DNA from: Cetobacterium_A somerae
GTDB lineage: Bacteria; Fusobacteriota; Fusobacteriia; Fusobacteriales; Fusobacteriaceae
DNA length: 64,000 bases
Direction: 5' to 3' (one strand)
Assembly: GCF_044784365.2 (NCBI RefSeq)
Contig: NZ_CP173065.2
Below the pieces are notes generated by a model. That model had not been told where the DNA came from and searched no databases. It worked only from the letters and a program-made list of their open reading frames with translations. Each line of letters starts with the position of its first letter. Position 1 is the first letter of the stretch. Of this stretch, positions 49,262 to 58,483 are shown piece after piece. The translations under genes and the position numbers were made by a program.

Positions 49262-52200
49262 TTATACTTTTTGCTTCTTTAACTTTTTCTTCATTCTATC
49301 AATAAAGTCTTCAACCATAATGTATAGAACTGGAATTACTACTAGTGTTAGCAGTGTTGAGAATGATAAACCAAATATAACAGCTATAGACATTCCTGAA
49401 TATAACTCTGCTCCCTCTCCAAATCCTAAAGCAAGAGGAATCATACCACATACTGTTGTCATTGTAGTCATCAAAATTGGTCTAAGTCTTGTTTTACACG
49501 ATTCTCTTACAGCATCATTAAGTTCATATCCTCTTTCTCTTAAAATCTTAATAAAGTCAATAAGAACTATGGCGTTATTAACAACGGTTCCTGCTAGCAT
49601 TATTATTCCAATCATTACCATCATGTCAAATGGAGAGTTTGTGATTAATAATCCTCCATAAACACCAATCATTGCTAACGGTACTGATGCTAATATAATC
49701 CCTGGAAGTAAGAAGTTTTCAAACTGTGATGCCAGAATAGCGTATATTAAGAATATTGAGATTCCAAGAGCCATTCCCATTTGAACAATTGCTTCGTTAA
49801 ACAATTGCGACATTCCACCCCATGAATAAGAAACACCTTTTGGCGGGTTAGTTGCTTCAAATGCATCTACGATTTCACTTTGAACTTTACTTAATCCTAT
49901 TCCACCGTCATTTGCTGAAACTGATGCATAGAATATCTTATCTGTTTTAGTTACTTCTGATGCTCCCTCTGCCATAACAATATCCGCTACATCTGATACT
50001 TTTACAAATTTACCATCTGCTCCTCTAACATTTAACTCCTCTAAAGTTGAAACCTTAGTTCTTGAATCTTTTGGTAATCTTATTAAAACATCAATCTCTT
50101 CTGTTCCTGTTTTTACAGATAGTGTTTGTCCAGTTGCTCTATTTCCTCCAAGGAAAGAGTAACTTATTGTTCTACCTATATCAAATGGACTAATTCCATG
50201 TGCTCTTAATTTATCTCTGTTTAAGACAACTCTAGCTTCTACATTTCCTGGTTCTATACTTGATGTAATATCTATAATACCAGGATTTTGACTAATTTTA
50301 TCTTGTACTTGTTTTGCTATATTTTCAGCAACATCTAATGAATCAGAAGATATTCTAAATTCAACGTCTCTATTTCCACCTGCTGATTGATAATCATCTT
50401 TTAAGTTAAACTTAATTCCAGGTATTTTTTCTAATTCAGGTCTTAAATTATCCATTACTTGGAATATTGATACATCTCTATCAGTCTTTGGCCCTATATC
50501 AACGTTTACAATACCTACTCCTGTTTTTACAAGAGAGATATATGTTTTTGTTAAAGGATTATTTTTTACTACTTCAACTGCTTGCTCTGTAATCTCTTCT
50601 GCTCTTTCAACAGAAAGTCCTTTTTCTAGTTCTAAAACAACAGAATATCTACCATAATCTTGTTTTGGTATAAACTCTGTTCTTGTTAACATTGGTCCTA
50701 TTATCATCATAACCATAAATGTTAAAAATGCTAATGCAACTGTTTTCTTTCTATTTGTAATTGCCCACTCTATTATTTTTTCATATCCACTTTTTACTTT
50801 TCCAAATATCTTACCCTCTTTAGTAATATCAGCATTAGCTTTTAAAAATCTACTTGCTACCATTGGCATTAGAGTTAATGATACTATTAAAGCGGCAACG
50901 TTAGAGAATATTATTGATAATGACATATCTCTAAATATCTCTCTTGCAATACCAGGAATAAACAATACTGGAATAAATACAACCATTGTTGTTAATGCTG
51001 ATGCTAATATTGCTACAGCAACTTCCGATGCTCCATCTTCTGACGCTTCCATTACTGGTTTTTTTAATTCCGTTATATGTCTATAGATATTATCTATAAC
51101 AACAACTGAGTTGTCCGTTAGCATTCCTACTCCAATAGATAATCCCATTAGAGAGATAACGTTTATCGTTACTCCTAAAAGAGATAAGAAAGCGAATGTA
51201 AATATAATAGCTATTGGTAATGCTAATGATATCAGCATTGTAGCTCTAATATTTTTTAAGAATACTAAAAGTACTATTGTCGCTAGAACAAGTCCTGTAA
51301 TCGCATTTCCTTTTACTCCTGAAATCGATGAATTAATATTTTCAGAGTAATCCATTACTGTTGTTACTTCTACACCTTTAGGAAAGTATGGCTTCATCTC
51401 TTCTAATGCTATCTTTGCATTATCTGTAATCGATAAGATATTTCCATCTGTAGACTTTTCAATAACTAACATTACCGATGGTTTTCCATTAAGTTTAGTT
51501 ATCTCACTTTGATCTTCAGTAGTTAGTACTACATTAGCAATATCTTTTAATCTAAGAGTTTTACCGTTACTTCTTAAAATCATATTTTCAAATTCATCTA
51601 AGTAGTTAAATTCTCCCATAAATCTGGCAACAACATCTTTTCCTCCAGTTTTAATAACTCCTAAAGGAACATTTATTGATGATGTTTTTATTAAATCATA
51701 CAACTCATTCGGTGTTAAATTATATGATGCTAATTTATCTGTATCAAATTGAATTTGAATCTGTTTATCTGGAGATCCTAATGTATCAACACTTCCAACC
51801 CCTCCAATTCTTTCAAATCTTGGAGTCATGAACTCATTTACAAATGTTGTCAATTCTAAGAAATTTGGACCTGATACGTTTAGCATCATCGCAGTATTTC
51901 CTGAACCTGCTAACTTTTTCTGTGTCGTAGGTTTTGATGCATCATCTGGTAACTCTCCTGATATAGCATCAATCTCTCTTTGAACATCTCCTCTTTTTAA
52001 ATCTATGTTTACACCATAATCAAACTCTATACTTACAACTGATCTTTCAAATGATGATGTAGATGTTATCTTTTTAATTCCATCAACACCTGATAGTGAG
52101 TCTTCTATTTTTTTAGTAATCTGACTGTTTACATCTTCTGGAACAGCTCCATTCCAAGTTGTAGTAATTACAACCATTGGAATATTCATATTAGGAAGTA

Positions 52201-52306
52201 GTTCTGATTTCATTGATAGCATCGAAACAATTCCTAAGAATACCATCGAGACCATTACCATTACTGTTGCAACGGGCCTACGTATAGCAATACCTGCTAA
52301 TGACAT
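49262..52306 (-). CDS. RND-family efflux pump, inner-membrane transporter (HAE1/AcrB-like)
   Basis: 1014 residues with twelve membrane helices and two large periplasmic loops. The start MSLAGIAIRRPVATVM and the proton-relay segment GMLTDNSVVVIDN in helix 4 (Asp-Asn, common in this branch instead of AcrB's Asp-Asp) are typical. GTVVNNAIVLIDFI is the matching helix-10 motif. It forms a tripartite pump with the adapter and TolC-like protein encoded just upstream. Substrates are not readable from sequence. Confidence 0.93.
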   Translation of the reverse strand: MSLAGIAIRRPVATVMVMVSMVFLGIVSMLSMKSELLPNMNIPMVVITTTWNGAVPEDVNSQITKKIEDSLSGVDGIKKITSTSSFERSVVSIEFDYGVNIDLKRGDVQREIDAISGELPDDASKPTTQKKLAGSGNTAMMLNVSGPNFLELTTFVNEFMTPRFERIGGVGSVDTLGSPDKQIQIQFDTDKLASYNLTPNELYDLIKTSSINVPLGVIKTGGKDVVARFMGEFNYLDEFENMILRSNGKTLRLKDIANVVLTTEDQSEITKLNGKPSVMLVIEKSTDGNILSITDNAKIALEEMKPYFPKGVEVTTVMDYSENINSSISGVKGNAITGLVLATIVLLVFLKNIRATMLISLALPIAIIFTFAFLSLLGVTINVISLMGLSIGVGMLTDNSVVVIDNIYRHITELKKPVMEASEDGASEVAVAILASALTTMVVFIPVLFIPGIAREIFRDMSLSIIFSNVAALIVSLTLMPMVASRFLKANADITKEGKIFGKVKSGYEKIIEWAITNRKKTVALAFLTFMVMMIIGPMLTRTEFIPKQDYGRYSVVLELEKGLSVERAEEITEQAVEVVKNNPLTKTYISLVKTGVGIVNVDIGPKTDRDVSIFQVMDNLRPELEKIPGIKFNLKDDYQSAGGNRDVEFRISSDSLDVAENIAKQVQDKISQNPGIIDITSSIEPGNVEARVVLNRDKLRAHGISPFDIGRTISYSFLGGNRATGQTLSVKTGTEEIDVLIRLPKDSRTKVSTLEELNVRGADGKFVKVSDVADIVMAEGASEVTKTDKIFYASVSANDGGIGLSKVQSEIVDAFEATNPPKGVSYSWGGMSQLFNEAIVQMGMALGISIFLIYAILASQFENFLLPGIILASVPLAMIGVYGGLLITNSPFDMMVMIGIIMLAGTVVNNAIVLIDFIKILRERGYELNDAVRESCKTRLRPILMTTMTTVCGMIPLALGFGEGAELYSGMSIAVIFGLSFSTLLTLVVIPVLYIMVEDFIDRMKKKLKKQKV

Positions 52307-52328
52307 ATATCTTTCACCTCTTTAATTT

Positions 52329-53360
52329 CTATTTTGTTTCGTTATTTATTGTAATTTCATCTCCATCAGCTAATCCGAATATACCATCAGATACTACTAA
52401 ATCTCCTGGTTTTAACTCTTCTGATATAACCTCAATATTTGGTTTTATTGTAGCTCCTGTTGTAACCTCTACTCTCTTTGCTTTTCCATCTTCTATTTTA
52501 TAAACATAACTTAATAAGTCTCTTATAAATACTGCTTGTTGCGGTACAATAAGTCCTTCTCTTTTTTCAGTTGGAATTACAACTTTTGTGTACATTCCAT
52601 CTTTTAACTCTTTTGTTTTGTTATCAATAGATATTTTTACTGGAAACTTCTTTGTTTCTGCATCTGCTATTGGATTTATAGATTTAATTTTTCCATCAAA
52701 CTCTTTTCCACCTAAATCAGAAACCATTAAAGTCACTGGTGATCCCTCGTTTAATGTACTTAACCAGTAACCTGGGAAATCAACAGTTATTTCCATTATA
52801 TTCTCATCTACTACTGTGAATACAGTTGAATTAGCTTCTACTACATTTCCAGACTTTAAGTTTAAGTTTCCTACTAACCCTGTTAACTCAGATTTTCTAG
52901 TTAATTTATCGTAGTTTGATTTTTTAGCTGTATAATCTGCTAATGCATTTGTATATGCATCTCTATAATTTAAAAACTCTAACTGAGATATCATCTGTTT
53001 CTCATAAAGCTTATTAAATTTTTCAAAATTATTTTTTGTTGATTGTAAATTAGCTTTTGCTGCATCATAATTTGACTCAGCTTTTGCATCTGTAAATTTT
53101 ACTATTACTTCACCTTTTTTAACAAAATCTCCATTTTTCTTTAATACTGTTGATACAGTTCCTTGTGTGTCTAATGTATGGTTTACTTTTTCTTGAGGTA
53201 CAATTGTTCCATCAGTTGTATATATATCTGAAACTTGTTCCTTTTTAACTTGTGATGCCACTACTGGCTTTTTTGGTTTTTCTACTACTGCTTCTTCTTT
53301 TTTCCCACAAGCAGTCATCAAGATAGCTGCCGCTGTTAATATGAATAATCCCTTTTTCAT
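52329..53360 (-). CDS. Efflux periplasmic adapter lipoprotein (membrane fusion protein)
   Basis: 343 residues. A lipoprotein signal (ILMTAC) is followed by a lipoyl half-motif (GTVSTVLKKNGDFVKKGEVIVKF), a coiled-coil hairpin (about residues 100-160), then beta-barrel and membrane-proximal parts. It links the RND transporter to the TolC-like channel. It follows tolC after 15 bases. Confidence 0.92.
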   Translation of the reverse strand: MKKGLFILTAAAILMTACGKKEEAVVEKPKKPVVASQVKKEQVSDIYTTDGTIVPQEKVNHTLDTQGTVSTVLKKNGDFVKKGEVIVKFTDAKAESNYDAAKANLQSTKNNFEKFNKLYEKQMISQLEFLNYRDAYTNALADYTAKKSNYDKLTRKSELTGLVGNLNLKSGNVVEANSTVFTVVDENIMEITVDFPGYWLSTLNEGSPVTLMVSDLGGKEFDGKIKSINPIADAETKKFPVKISIDNKTKELKDGMYTKVVIPTEKREGLIVPQQAVFIRDLLSYVYKIEDGKAKRVEVTTGATIKPNIEVISEELKPGDLVVSDGIFGLADGDEITINNETK

Positions 53361-53375
53361 CTTTCCTCCTAAATA

Positions 53376-54662
53376 TTAAATAAGTGATGATCTATACTTT
53401 TCAAATGCTACATAATAATTTAATACTGCTGAGTTATAATCTACAGCTGCTTGTCTATATTGACTTTCTGATAATAAATAATCTACAGTTGAAATTAATC
53501 CTGCATTATATCTTTCTGTATCTATATTAAAGTTTTCTGTTGCTGCTTCTAAAGCCTTATTTCTAGAATCTCTTAATTGTTGTAAACGTATTAATTCTCT
53601 ATAATTTTTTGTAACAGATAGTTTTATATTATCTGATGTTAACTCTTGATTTATAGATTCTATATTTTCATTGTTTTTTGCCACATTATATTCATCAATT
53701 CCACTTCCAAATGAAAATACGTCCCATTTTACAGAAACTCCACCTCTCCATTCAGCATTGTCAAAACTATTATCAAAATGATGACTTTCTTTTGATGTTC
53801 CATATGTTGCAAAAGCATCAACTTGCGGTAATAAACTTGATCTTGCTACAACTTTTTCAGCTGCTGCATAGTTAACTTTATTTACTGCTAGTTTAGCAGA
53901 TAAACTATTTGTTAGTGCTTGATCTAAATCTTTTCCAAAATCAATTCCTGAAGTTAAGTTTTCTGGTACTTGGAAATCTTTTAAAGTAATCTCTTCATTA
54001 TTTGGAATCATTAGCTTCAATTTCAAATCTTTTTTAGCTATCTCTAAATTTGTTTTAGTTCCTGTTATTTGTGCCTCTAAATCTAAAATAGAATATTCAG
54101 TTTTTAAAAGATCGGCTTTTGTAACTAGTCTTAAATTTAATTGTTCGCTTTGCTTATCATATCTAGCTTGTAACTCTTTTCTAGATGTCTCTAAAACTGT
54201 TAAATCTTTTTCAAAATTTATTATACTTGAATATAGAGCTATTATATCTAATCTTACATCTCTTTTTTCAGATAAAAGATAGATATCTGCCATATTTCTT
54301 GAAGCTTCAGCACCTAAAATTCCACCTGTTATCGCCCCTCCTCTAAATAAAGGTTGATAAAGACCTATTGTTTGTGTGTATCCACTTTTTGCTCCTATTC
54401 CTGTTGTTCCATCTGATTCAACTATATCTAGCATATTTCTATTTGTGTGCTCTGCTTTTTGATATTGTCCATTGTATGTTACTGTTGGTAAAGCTGTTTT
54501 AAATGCTCTTCTAACATTTAACTTTGCATTTTCTTTTGATAACTCTGATGTTTTTATCGTTTTTCCATTTTCTAAGGCTAAATCAATTGCACTTTCTAAT
54601 GTCAGTTCTCTTGAAAAGGCTGCTGTTGAAAGCAATACCAGTAATCCTAATAACTTTTTCAT
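53376..54662 (-). CDS. TolC-like outer-membrane efflux channel
   Basis: 428 residues with a signal peptide ending SRELTLESAIDLAL, the usual TolC-family first helix motif. Two long alpha-helical repeats with strands PTVTYNGQYQ and PQVDAFATYG follow. It provides the outer-membrane exit for the pump. Its ATG overlaps the tetR gene end by one base. Confidence 0.9.
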   Translation of the reverse strand: MKKLLGLLVLLSTAAFSRELTLESAIDLALENGKTIKTSELSKENAKLNVRRAFKTALPTVTYNGQYQKAEHTNRNMLDIVESDGTTGIGAKSGYTQTIGLYQPLFRGGAITGGILGAEASRNMADIYLLSEKRDVRLDIIALYSSIINFEKDLTVLETSRKELQARYDKQSEQLNLRLVTKADLLKTEYSILDLEAQITGTKTNLEIAKKDLKLKLMIPNNEEITLKDFQVPENLTSGIDFGKDLDQALTNSLSAKLAVNKVNYAAAEKVVARSSLLPQVDAFATYGTSKESHHFDNSFDNAEWRGGVSVKWDVFSFGSGIDEYNVAKNNENIESINQELTSDNIKLSVTKNYRELIRLQQLRDSRNKALEAATENFNIDTERYNAGLISTVDYLLSESQYRQAAVDYNSAVLNYYVAFEKYRSSLI

Positions 54663-55300
54663 TAATTTCCTCCTGTTAGTAATTTTAAAATTCCACTTAC
54701 CACTAATTCTACTTCTTTTTCTAAGTTTATATTTCTTAGTCTTTCTCTAAACTCATCTATATCACTTATAAAGTAGTCATCTGTATTCTTATAAAATAAT
54801 CTCTCTAATCTATAAGATTTTATTCCACCCATAATGAAGATTATGATTGTATTCATTTCATCTTCTGAATAATTTATATTTGGAATATTTTTTATTATCT
54901 CTTTTAGAAATTTTCTATTTAAAATCTCTATTTGTAAAAGTTTTTCTCTAAGAACAGGTGTTAAATGCTCTAGATTTCTTGTTAAATTTATTAATATTAA
55001 GTGAGACTTTAAGTTATCTGATGATATGACAAATCTTTTTATTATAAAAATTTTTATTCGCTCTTCATAATTAGAATCACTTTTTAAAAGTTCTTCTAAT
55101 TCTGCTTCTCTAATTTCGTACACTCTATCAATAATTTCTTCTAAAAGTTGATCTTTAGATTTGAAATACGTATAAAAGCTTCCTTTAGCAATTCCTAAAT
55201 AAGTAGTTATATCTTCAACTCGTGTTTTAAATATCCCTTTTTTCAACAAAACATCTTTCGCTGCTTCTAAAATTTGTTCTTTTTTTCCCTCCTTTAGCAT
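54662..55300 (-). CDS. TetR-family repressor of the efflux operon
   Basis: 212 residues. The N-terminal helix-turn-helix is typical: EQILEAAKDVLLKKGIFKTRV, then YLGIAKGSFYTYFKSKDQLLEEI (each cited in part). The C-terminal ligand-binding region is not conserved. It is the first gene of the efflux operon, and two matching palindromes flank its promoter, so it most likely represses its own operon until a ligand binds. Confidence 0.92.
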   Translation of the reverse strand: MLKEGKKEQILEAAKDVLLKKGIFKTRVEDITTYLGIAKGSFYTYFKSKDQLLEEIIDRVYEIREAELEELLKSDSNYEERIKIFIIKRFVISSDNLKSHLILINLTRNLEHLTPVLREKLLQIEILNRKFLKEIIKNIPNINYSEDEMNTIIIFIMGGIKSYRLERLFYKNTDDYFISDIDEFRERLRNINLEKEVELVVSGILKLLTGGN

Positions 55301-55330
55301 CTTGCCCCCTTACTGAACTTAAATTTAAAA

Positions 55331-55344
55331 TGACTAAACAGTCA
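55331..55344. promoter_or_regulatory. Operator 1 of the TetR-family repressor
   Basis: TGACTAAACAGTCA, a palindrome of TGACT-N4-AGTCA. It lies directly downstream of the promoter's -10 element, around the start of transcription, so repressor bound here would block RNA polymerase. Confidence 0.78.
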
Positions 55345-55350
55345 TAGAAT

Positions 55351-55379
55351 ATTCTAATCTATAATGACTATTTAGTCAA
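55351..55379 (-). promoter_or_regulatory. Promoter of the tetR efflux operon
   Basis: Minus strand TTGACT (55374-55379), 17-base spacer, TAGAAT (55351-55356). The -35 element lies inside operator 2. Confidence 0.78.
55365..55378. promoter_or_regulatory. Operator 2 of the TetR-family repressor
   Basis: TGACTATTTAGTCA, a perfect palindrome with the same TGACT/AGTCA half-sites as operator 1, 34 bases away centre to centre (about three DNA turns). It covers the -35 element. Confidence 0.78.
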
Positions 55380-55394
55380 TGCTTTTTTTATATT

Positions 55395-56951
55395 TTACCA
55401 CACATTATGAGCACTTGAGTTAAATCCAGATGAGGTTGAATAATATTTTGCATCTATTGGCTTATCTTCGTGCACCAATATTAAACCTTTTGTCGATTTG
55501 ACCCCTTGAGACGCTAATTCATTTTCATCTAAATTATTATATACTTGACTTTGTGTGCTATCTACTATATGAAACCCTTGCTTTGCATATCTATTTCTCA
55601 AAATATCTTTTGCTGCATAAGTTCTTGCTGCAATTGCTTGTACTTTAAGAGCTTCTAATCCAAAACTTTGTGGCATTTCACTTGGTACAACTTGTAGTAA
55701 ATAATCTTCTATATTTATTTCATTAATTAAATTTAAACTTTTTCCACCTTGAGCTAATCTTATTTCAAATTCACCTCTATATGTTGGATATTTATTTCTT
55801 ACATTTCTCCTTATGTTTGTTACAGAAATCATTTTATTAGATGTGATGTTTATAAAGTTTCTTGTCTTCAATCTTAATTTATTTTGAACAATTACTTGTG
55901 TATATCCATCTTTTACTACAAAATCAACCGAAGTTCTTGGATTTATATTTACATTTCCATCTTTACTTTTTATTTTTATGGTTCCTAAAGAAAACATTGA
56001 AATTTTTGAATGATTAAGAGTTGAAAATCCACTGTTCATTATACCAACTCTTATTTTATCTCCTATTCCATCTACTGATCTCATATTTTTTAACTTTGTA
56101 TCTGTATAATATCTTTGTAAAACTTGTTTGTATGAATATCCCTTATTTTTAGTTAAATCCATAGCAGACCATTGAGGTATACCGGAACCATGTCCAAATC
56201 CTCCACCATAAATATTAAAACCACCATTTCCTAGCTTTTCTATTGCTATAAATGCTGATGGTAACATACTTGGATTTTTTGATATTGGCTTATCATTGTA
56301 GCTAGCACTTCCTCCTTTGGCACCATAAATATTTACTACACTATCTACATTATTTCTACTTAAACTTAGTAAATTTCTAATATTCCCCTCTTTTGCAACA
56401 ATATATTCTCCTCTAGTTCCTTTTATTAATAATTTTGTTACTAAACCTGATTTACCTCTTTCAAGAACTCTTAAAGTTATAACTTCACCAACTGGATTTA
56501 ATGGAATTTTTTTAGCTATCCATTCTCCTTTTTCATAAGTTAATACCTCTTTTGGTCTTCTCGAACTTAAAGTTACTAAATTTTTATTTAATACATTACT
56601 TATCTCTTTTTTAGTTAAAGTAACTTTCCATCTCCAATAATTTGAATTATCTCCATGTCCCTTAACTTTAGTATTTTTGTAAAAATCTAAAAATTCTTTT
56701 TCTTTATAATACTTAATTGGAACTTTTGGGGACTCCATATCGTTTACATATTTTAAATATGGTATCGGTCTTGCCACAGGTATTTTATCTTTAGAATAAC
56801 TCCCATATAAATCAACTCTATCTCCTTTTAAATTAGATGAAGAACTTCCTGGTCTTTCATAATAATCTTTTTTTGAACTACTACTACATCCTGTAAAACC
56901 TAATAAACAAATACCAATAGCTATCATATTTTTTATATTTCGCTTTTTCAT
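55395..56951 (-). CDS. SpoIID/LytB-domain lipoprotein
   Basis: 518 residues. A lipoprotein signal (LLGFTGC) and a Ser-rich linker are followed by a long unassigned beta-rich part, then a C-terminal SpoIID/LytB domain: IEDYLLQVVPSEMP (catalytic-site Glu about 425), ALKVQAIAARTYA, and YYSTSSGF. Such domains cut denuded glycan strands of peptidoglycan. The chain ends at HNVW, soon after the STSSG motif, where many relatives continue; either a natural short form or a loss of the last part. The next gene's promoter starts right after it. Confidence 0.82.
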   Translation of the reverse strand: MKKRNIKNMIAIGICLLGFTGCSSSSKKDYYERPGSSSSNLKGDRVDLYGSYSKDKIPVARPIPYLKYVNDMESPKVPIKYYKEKEFLDFYKNTKVKGHGDNSNYWRWKVTLTKKEISNVLNKNLVTLSSRRPKEVLTYEKGEWIAKKIPLNPVGEVITLRVLERGKSGLVTKLLIKGTRGEYIVAKEGNIRNLLSLSRNNVDSVVNIYGAKGGSASYNDKPISKNPSMLPSAFIAIEKLGNGGFNIYGGGFGHGSGIPQWSAMDLTKNKGYSYKQVLQRYYTDTKLKNMRSVDGIGDKIRVGIMNSGFSTLNHSKISMFSLGTIKIKSKDGNVNINPRTSVDFVVKDGYTQVIVQNKLRLKTRNFINITSNKMISVTNIRRNVRNKYPTYRGEFEIRLAQGGKSLNLINEINIEDYLLQVVPSEMPQSFGLEALKVQAIAARTYAAKDILRNRYAKQGFHIVDSTQSQVYNNLDENELASQGVKSTKGLILVHEDKPIDAKYYSTSSGFNSSAHNVW

Positions 56952-57688
56952 TATAACTCTATTCCTTTTTCACTTATATACTTTCTTACTTTTTCAAGCT
57001 CATCTTGAGTATCTACTCCTATTATTTCAAATGGTGTTTCTAAAACTTTTATTTTATATCCATTTTCTAAAACTCTAAGCTGCTCTAATGATTCTGAATT
57101 TTCTAAAGGAGTACTTTTTAACTTTGCATATTCTAAAACAAATTCTCTTTTGTATCCATAGATACCCACATGTTTAAAATATATATCTAAATTCTCATTT
57201 CTTGGATATGGTATTACACTTCTTGAAAAATATATTGCATAATCTTTTTTATCAGTTACAACTTTTACATAATTAGGATTTTCAATATCCTCTTTTTTTA
57301 AGAGTTTATGTTTTAATGTTGCCATTTTTAAATCCTCTTCATCTTTAAATACATTAATCAATGAGTTTATCATATCTGGCTCTATTAAAGGTTCATCTCC
57401 TTGAATATTTATAATTACATCATAATCAGTTATTTTTTCACAAACTTCTGCTATTCTACTAGTTCCATTTAAATGATTTACATCTGTTAATATAACTTCT
57501 CCTCCAAATGATTTAACTGCATCAAAAACTTCTTGAGAATCTGTAGCTACAATTACTTCATCTAAATTAGATTTCATAGCTCTTTTATAAACCCATTCAA
57601 TCATTGAATGACCACAAATATCTTTTAATGGCTTTCTCGGTAATCTTGTTGATTCATATCTTGCTGGAATTACTCCTAAAAACTTCAT
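56951..57688 (-). CDS. kdsB: 3-deoxy-manno-octulosonate cytidylyltransferase
   Basis: Start at 57688: GGAGG is seven bases upstream and the family N-terminus MKFLGVIPARYESTRLPRKP follows (an in-frame ATG 21 bases earlier would place that site inside the gene). The 245-residue protein has the CTP-binding loop, VATDSQEVFDAV, INIQGDEPLI and HVGIYGYKREF. It makes CMP-Kdo for LPS, so the organism is a diderm with Kdo-containing LPS. Its stop codon overlaps the spoIID-type gene start by one base. Confidence 0.95.
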   Translation of the reverse strand: MKFLGVIPARYESTRLPRKPLKDICGHSMIEWVYKRAMKSNLDEVIVATDSQEVFDAVKSFGGEVILTDVNHLNGTSRIAEVCEKITDYDVIINIQGDEPLIEPDMINSLINVFKDEEDLKMATLKHKLLKKEDIENPNYVKVVTDKKDYAIYFSRSVIPYPRNENLDIYFKHVGIYGYKREFVLEYAKLKSTPLENSESLEQLRVLENGYKIKVLETPFEIIGVDTQDELEKVRKYISEKGIEL

Positions 57689-57717
57689 TTTACAACCTCC
57701 AAAATTCAATGTATAAT
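57689..57717 (+). promoter_or_regulatory. Promoter of the histidine phosphatase gene
   Basis: TTTACA (57689-57694), 17-base spacer, perfect TATAAT (57712-57717). It lies at the kdsB start and reads away from it. The -10 is half of a palindrome that also gives TATAAT on the other strand. Confidence 0.65.
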
Positions 57718-57728
57718 AAGATTATACA
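57710..57728. repeat. 19-bp palindrome between kdsB and the phosphatase gene
   Basis: TGTATAAT-AAG-ATTATACA is a perfect inverted repeat that holds a -10 element on each strand. It could be an operator or just two back-to-back -10 boxes. Confidence 0.6.
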
Positions 57729-57778
57729 AGAATATCATATTAAAAAAAAGAGTTTTTATACTTAAAAAGGAGAAAATT

Positions 57779-58393
57779 ATGCTACGTATTTATTTTGTAA
57801 GACATGGTGAAACTGTTTGGAATACACTAAAGATTTTTCAAGGAAGATCTAACTCTCCACTAACAGAACTAGGAGTTGAACAAGCTAAAAAACTTTCTCA
57901 ACACTTAAAAGATATTGATTTTAAAAAAGTTTACTCATCACCACAAGATAGAGCTTTACAAACAACCAAACTTTTACTTGGAGATAAAAATATAGAAATA
58001 ACTACCATTGATGAATTCCAAGAAATAAATATGGGAAAAGTTGAAGGAATTCCAAGGGAAGAGTTTGAAAAAAATTATCCTATTGAATACCATAATTTCT
58101 GGAATAACGCTATGGACTATAATCCTAGTGCTTATAATGGAGAAAGTTATGAAGAGATATTAGATAGAGTTAAACTTGGATTAGAAAAACTTATTAAAGA
58201 AAATAATAATGGAAATATCTTAGTTATCAGTCATGGTGTTACACTGAAAGCTATCTTCAATATTATTAATGAAAAAGGTATTGATGAGTTCTCCAAGCAA
58301 CCTGTTCCTGAAAATACAAGTACAACTATTGTTGAATATGATTCAAATGGCTTTAAAATTATTAAATTTTCTGACACTGAACATTTAAAATAA
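57779..58393 (+). CDS. Histidine phosphatase family protein (phosphoglycerate mutase-like)
   Basis: 204 residues. LRIYFVRHGETVWN carries the catalytic RHG histidine, SSPQDRALQTTKL the second arginine, and VISHGVTLKAI the late catalytic histidine. Relatives include CobC (alpha-ribazole phosphatase) and broad small-molecule phosphatases. No cobalamin genes are near, so the substrate is left open. AAAAGGAG precedes the ATG. Confidence 0.88.
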   Translation: MLRIYFVRHGETVWNTLKIFQGRSNSPLTELGVEQAKKLSQHLKDIDFKKVYSSPQDRALQTTKLLLGDKNIEITTIDEFQEINMGKVEGIPREEFEKNYPIEYHNFWNNAMDYNPSAYNGESYEEILDRVKLGLEKLIKENNNGNILVISHGVTLKAIFNIINEKGIDEFSKQPVPENTSTTIVEYDSNGFKIIKFSDTEHLK

Positions 58394-58404
58394 TTTTTTT
58401 GCTG

Positions 58405-58433
58405 TTGACACAAAGGAAATCGTATAGTATTAA
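58405..58433 (+). promoter_or_regulatory. Promoter of the FtsZ-like gene
   Basis: Consensus TTGACA (58405-58410), 17-base spacer, TATTAA (58428-58433), in the gap between the phosphatase and FtsZ-like genes. Confidence 0.65.
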
Positions 58434-58483
58434 AGTACTAATGTTATATATTACTATCTATTTTATTTAGGGGGTGAGTTTTT

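Noticed and set aside
57689..57709. kdsB start seven codons upstream (57709)
   Set aside because: It would place the GGAGG ribosome binding site inside the gene, and the family N-terminus begins at 57688.
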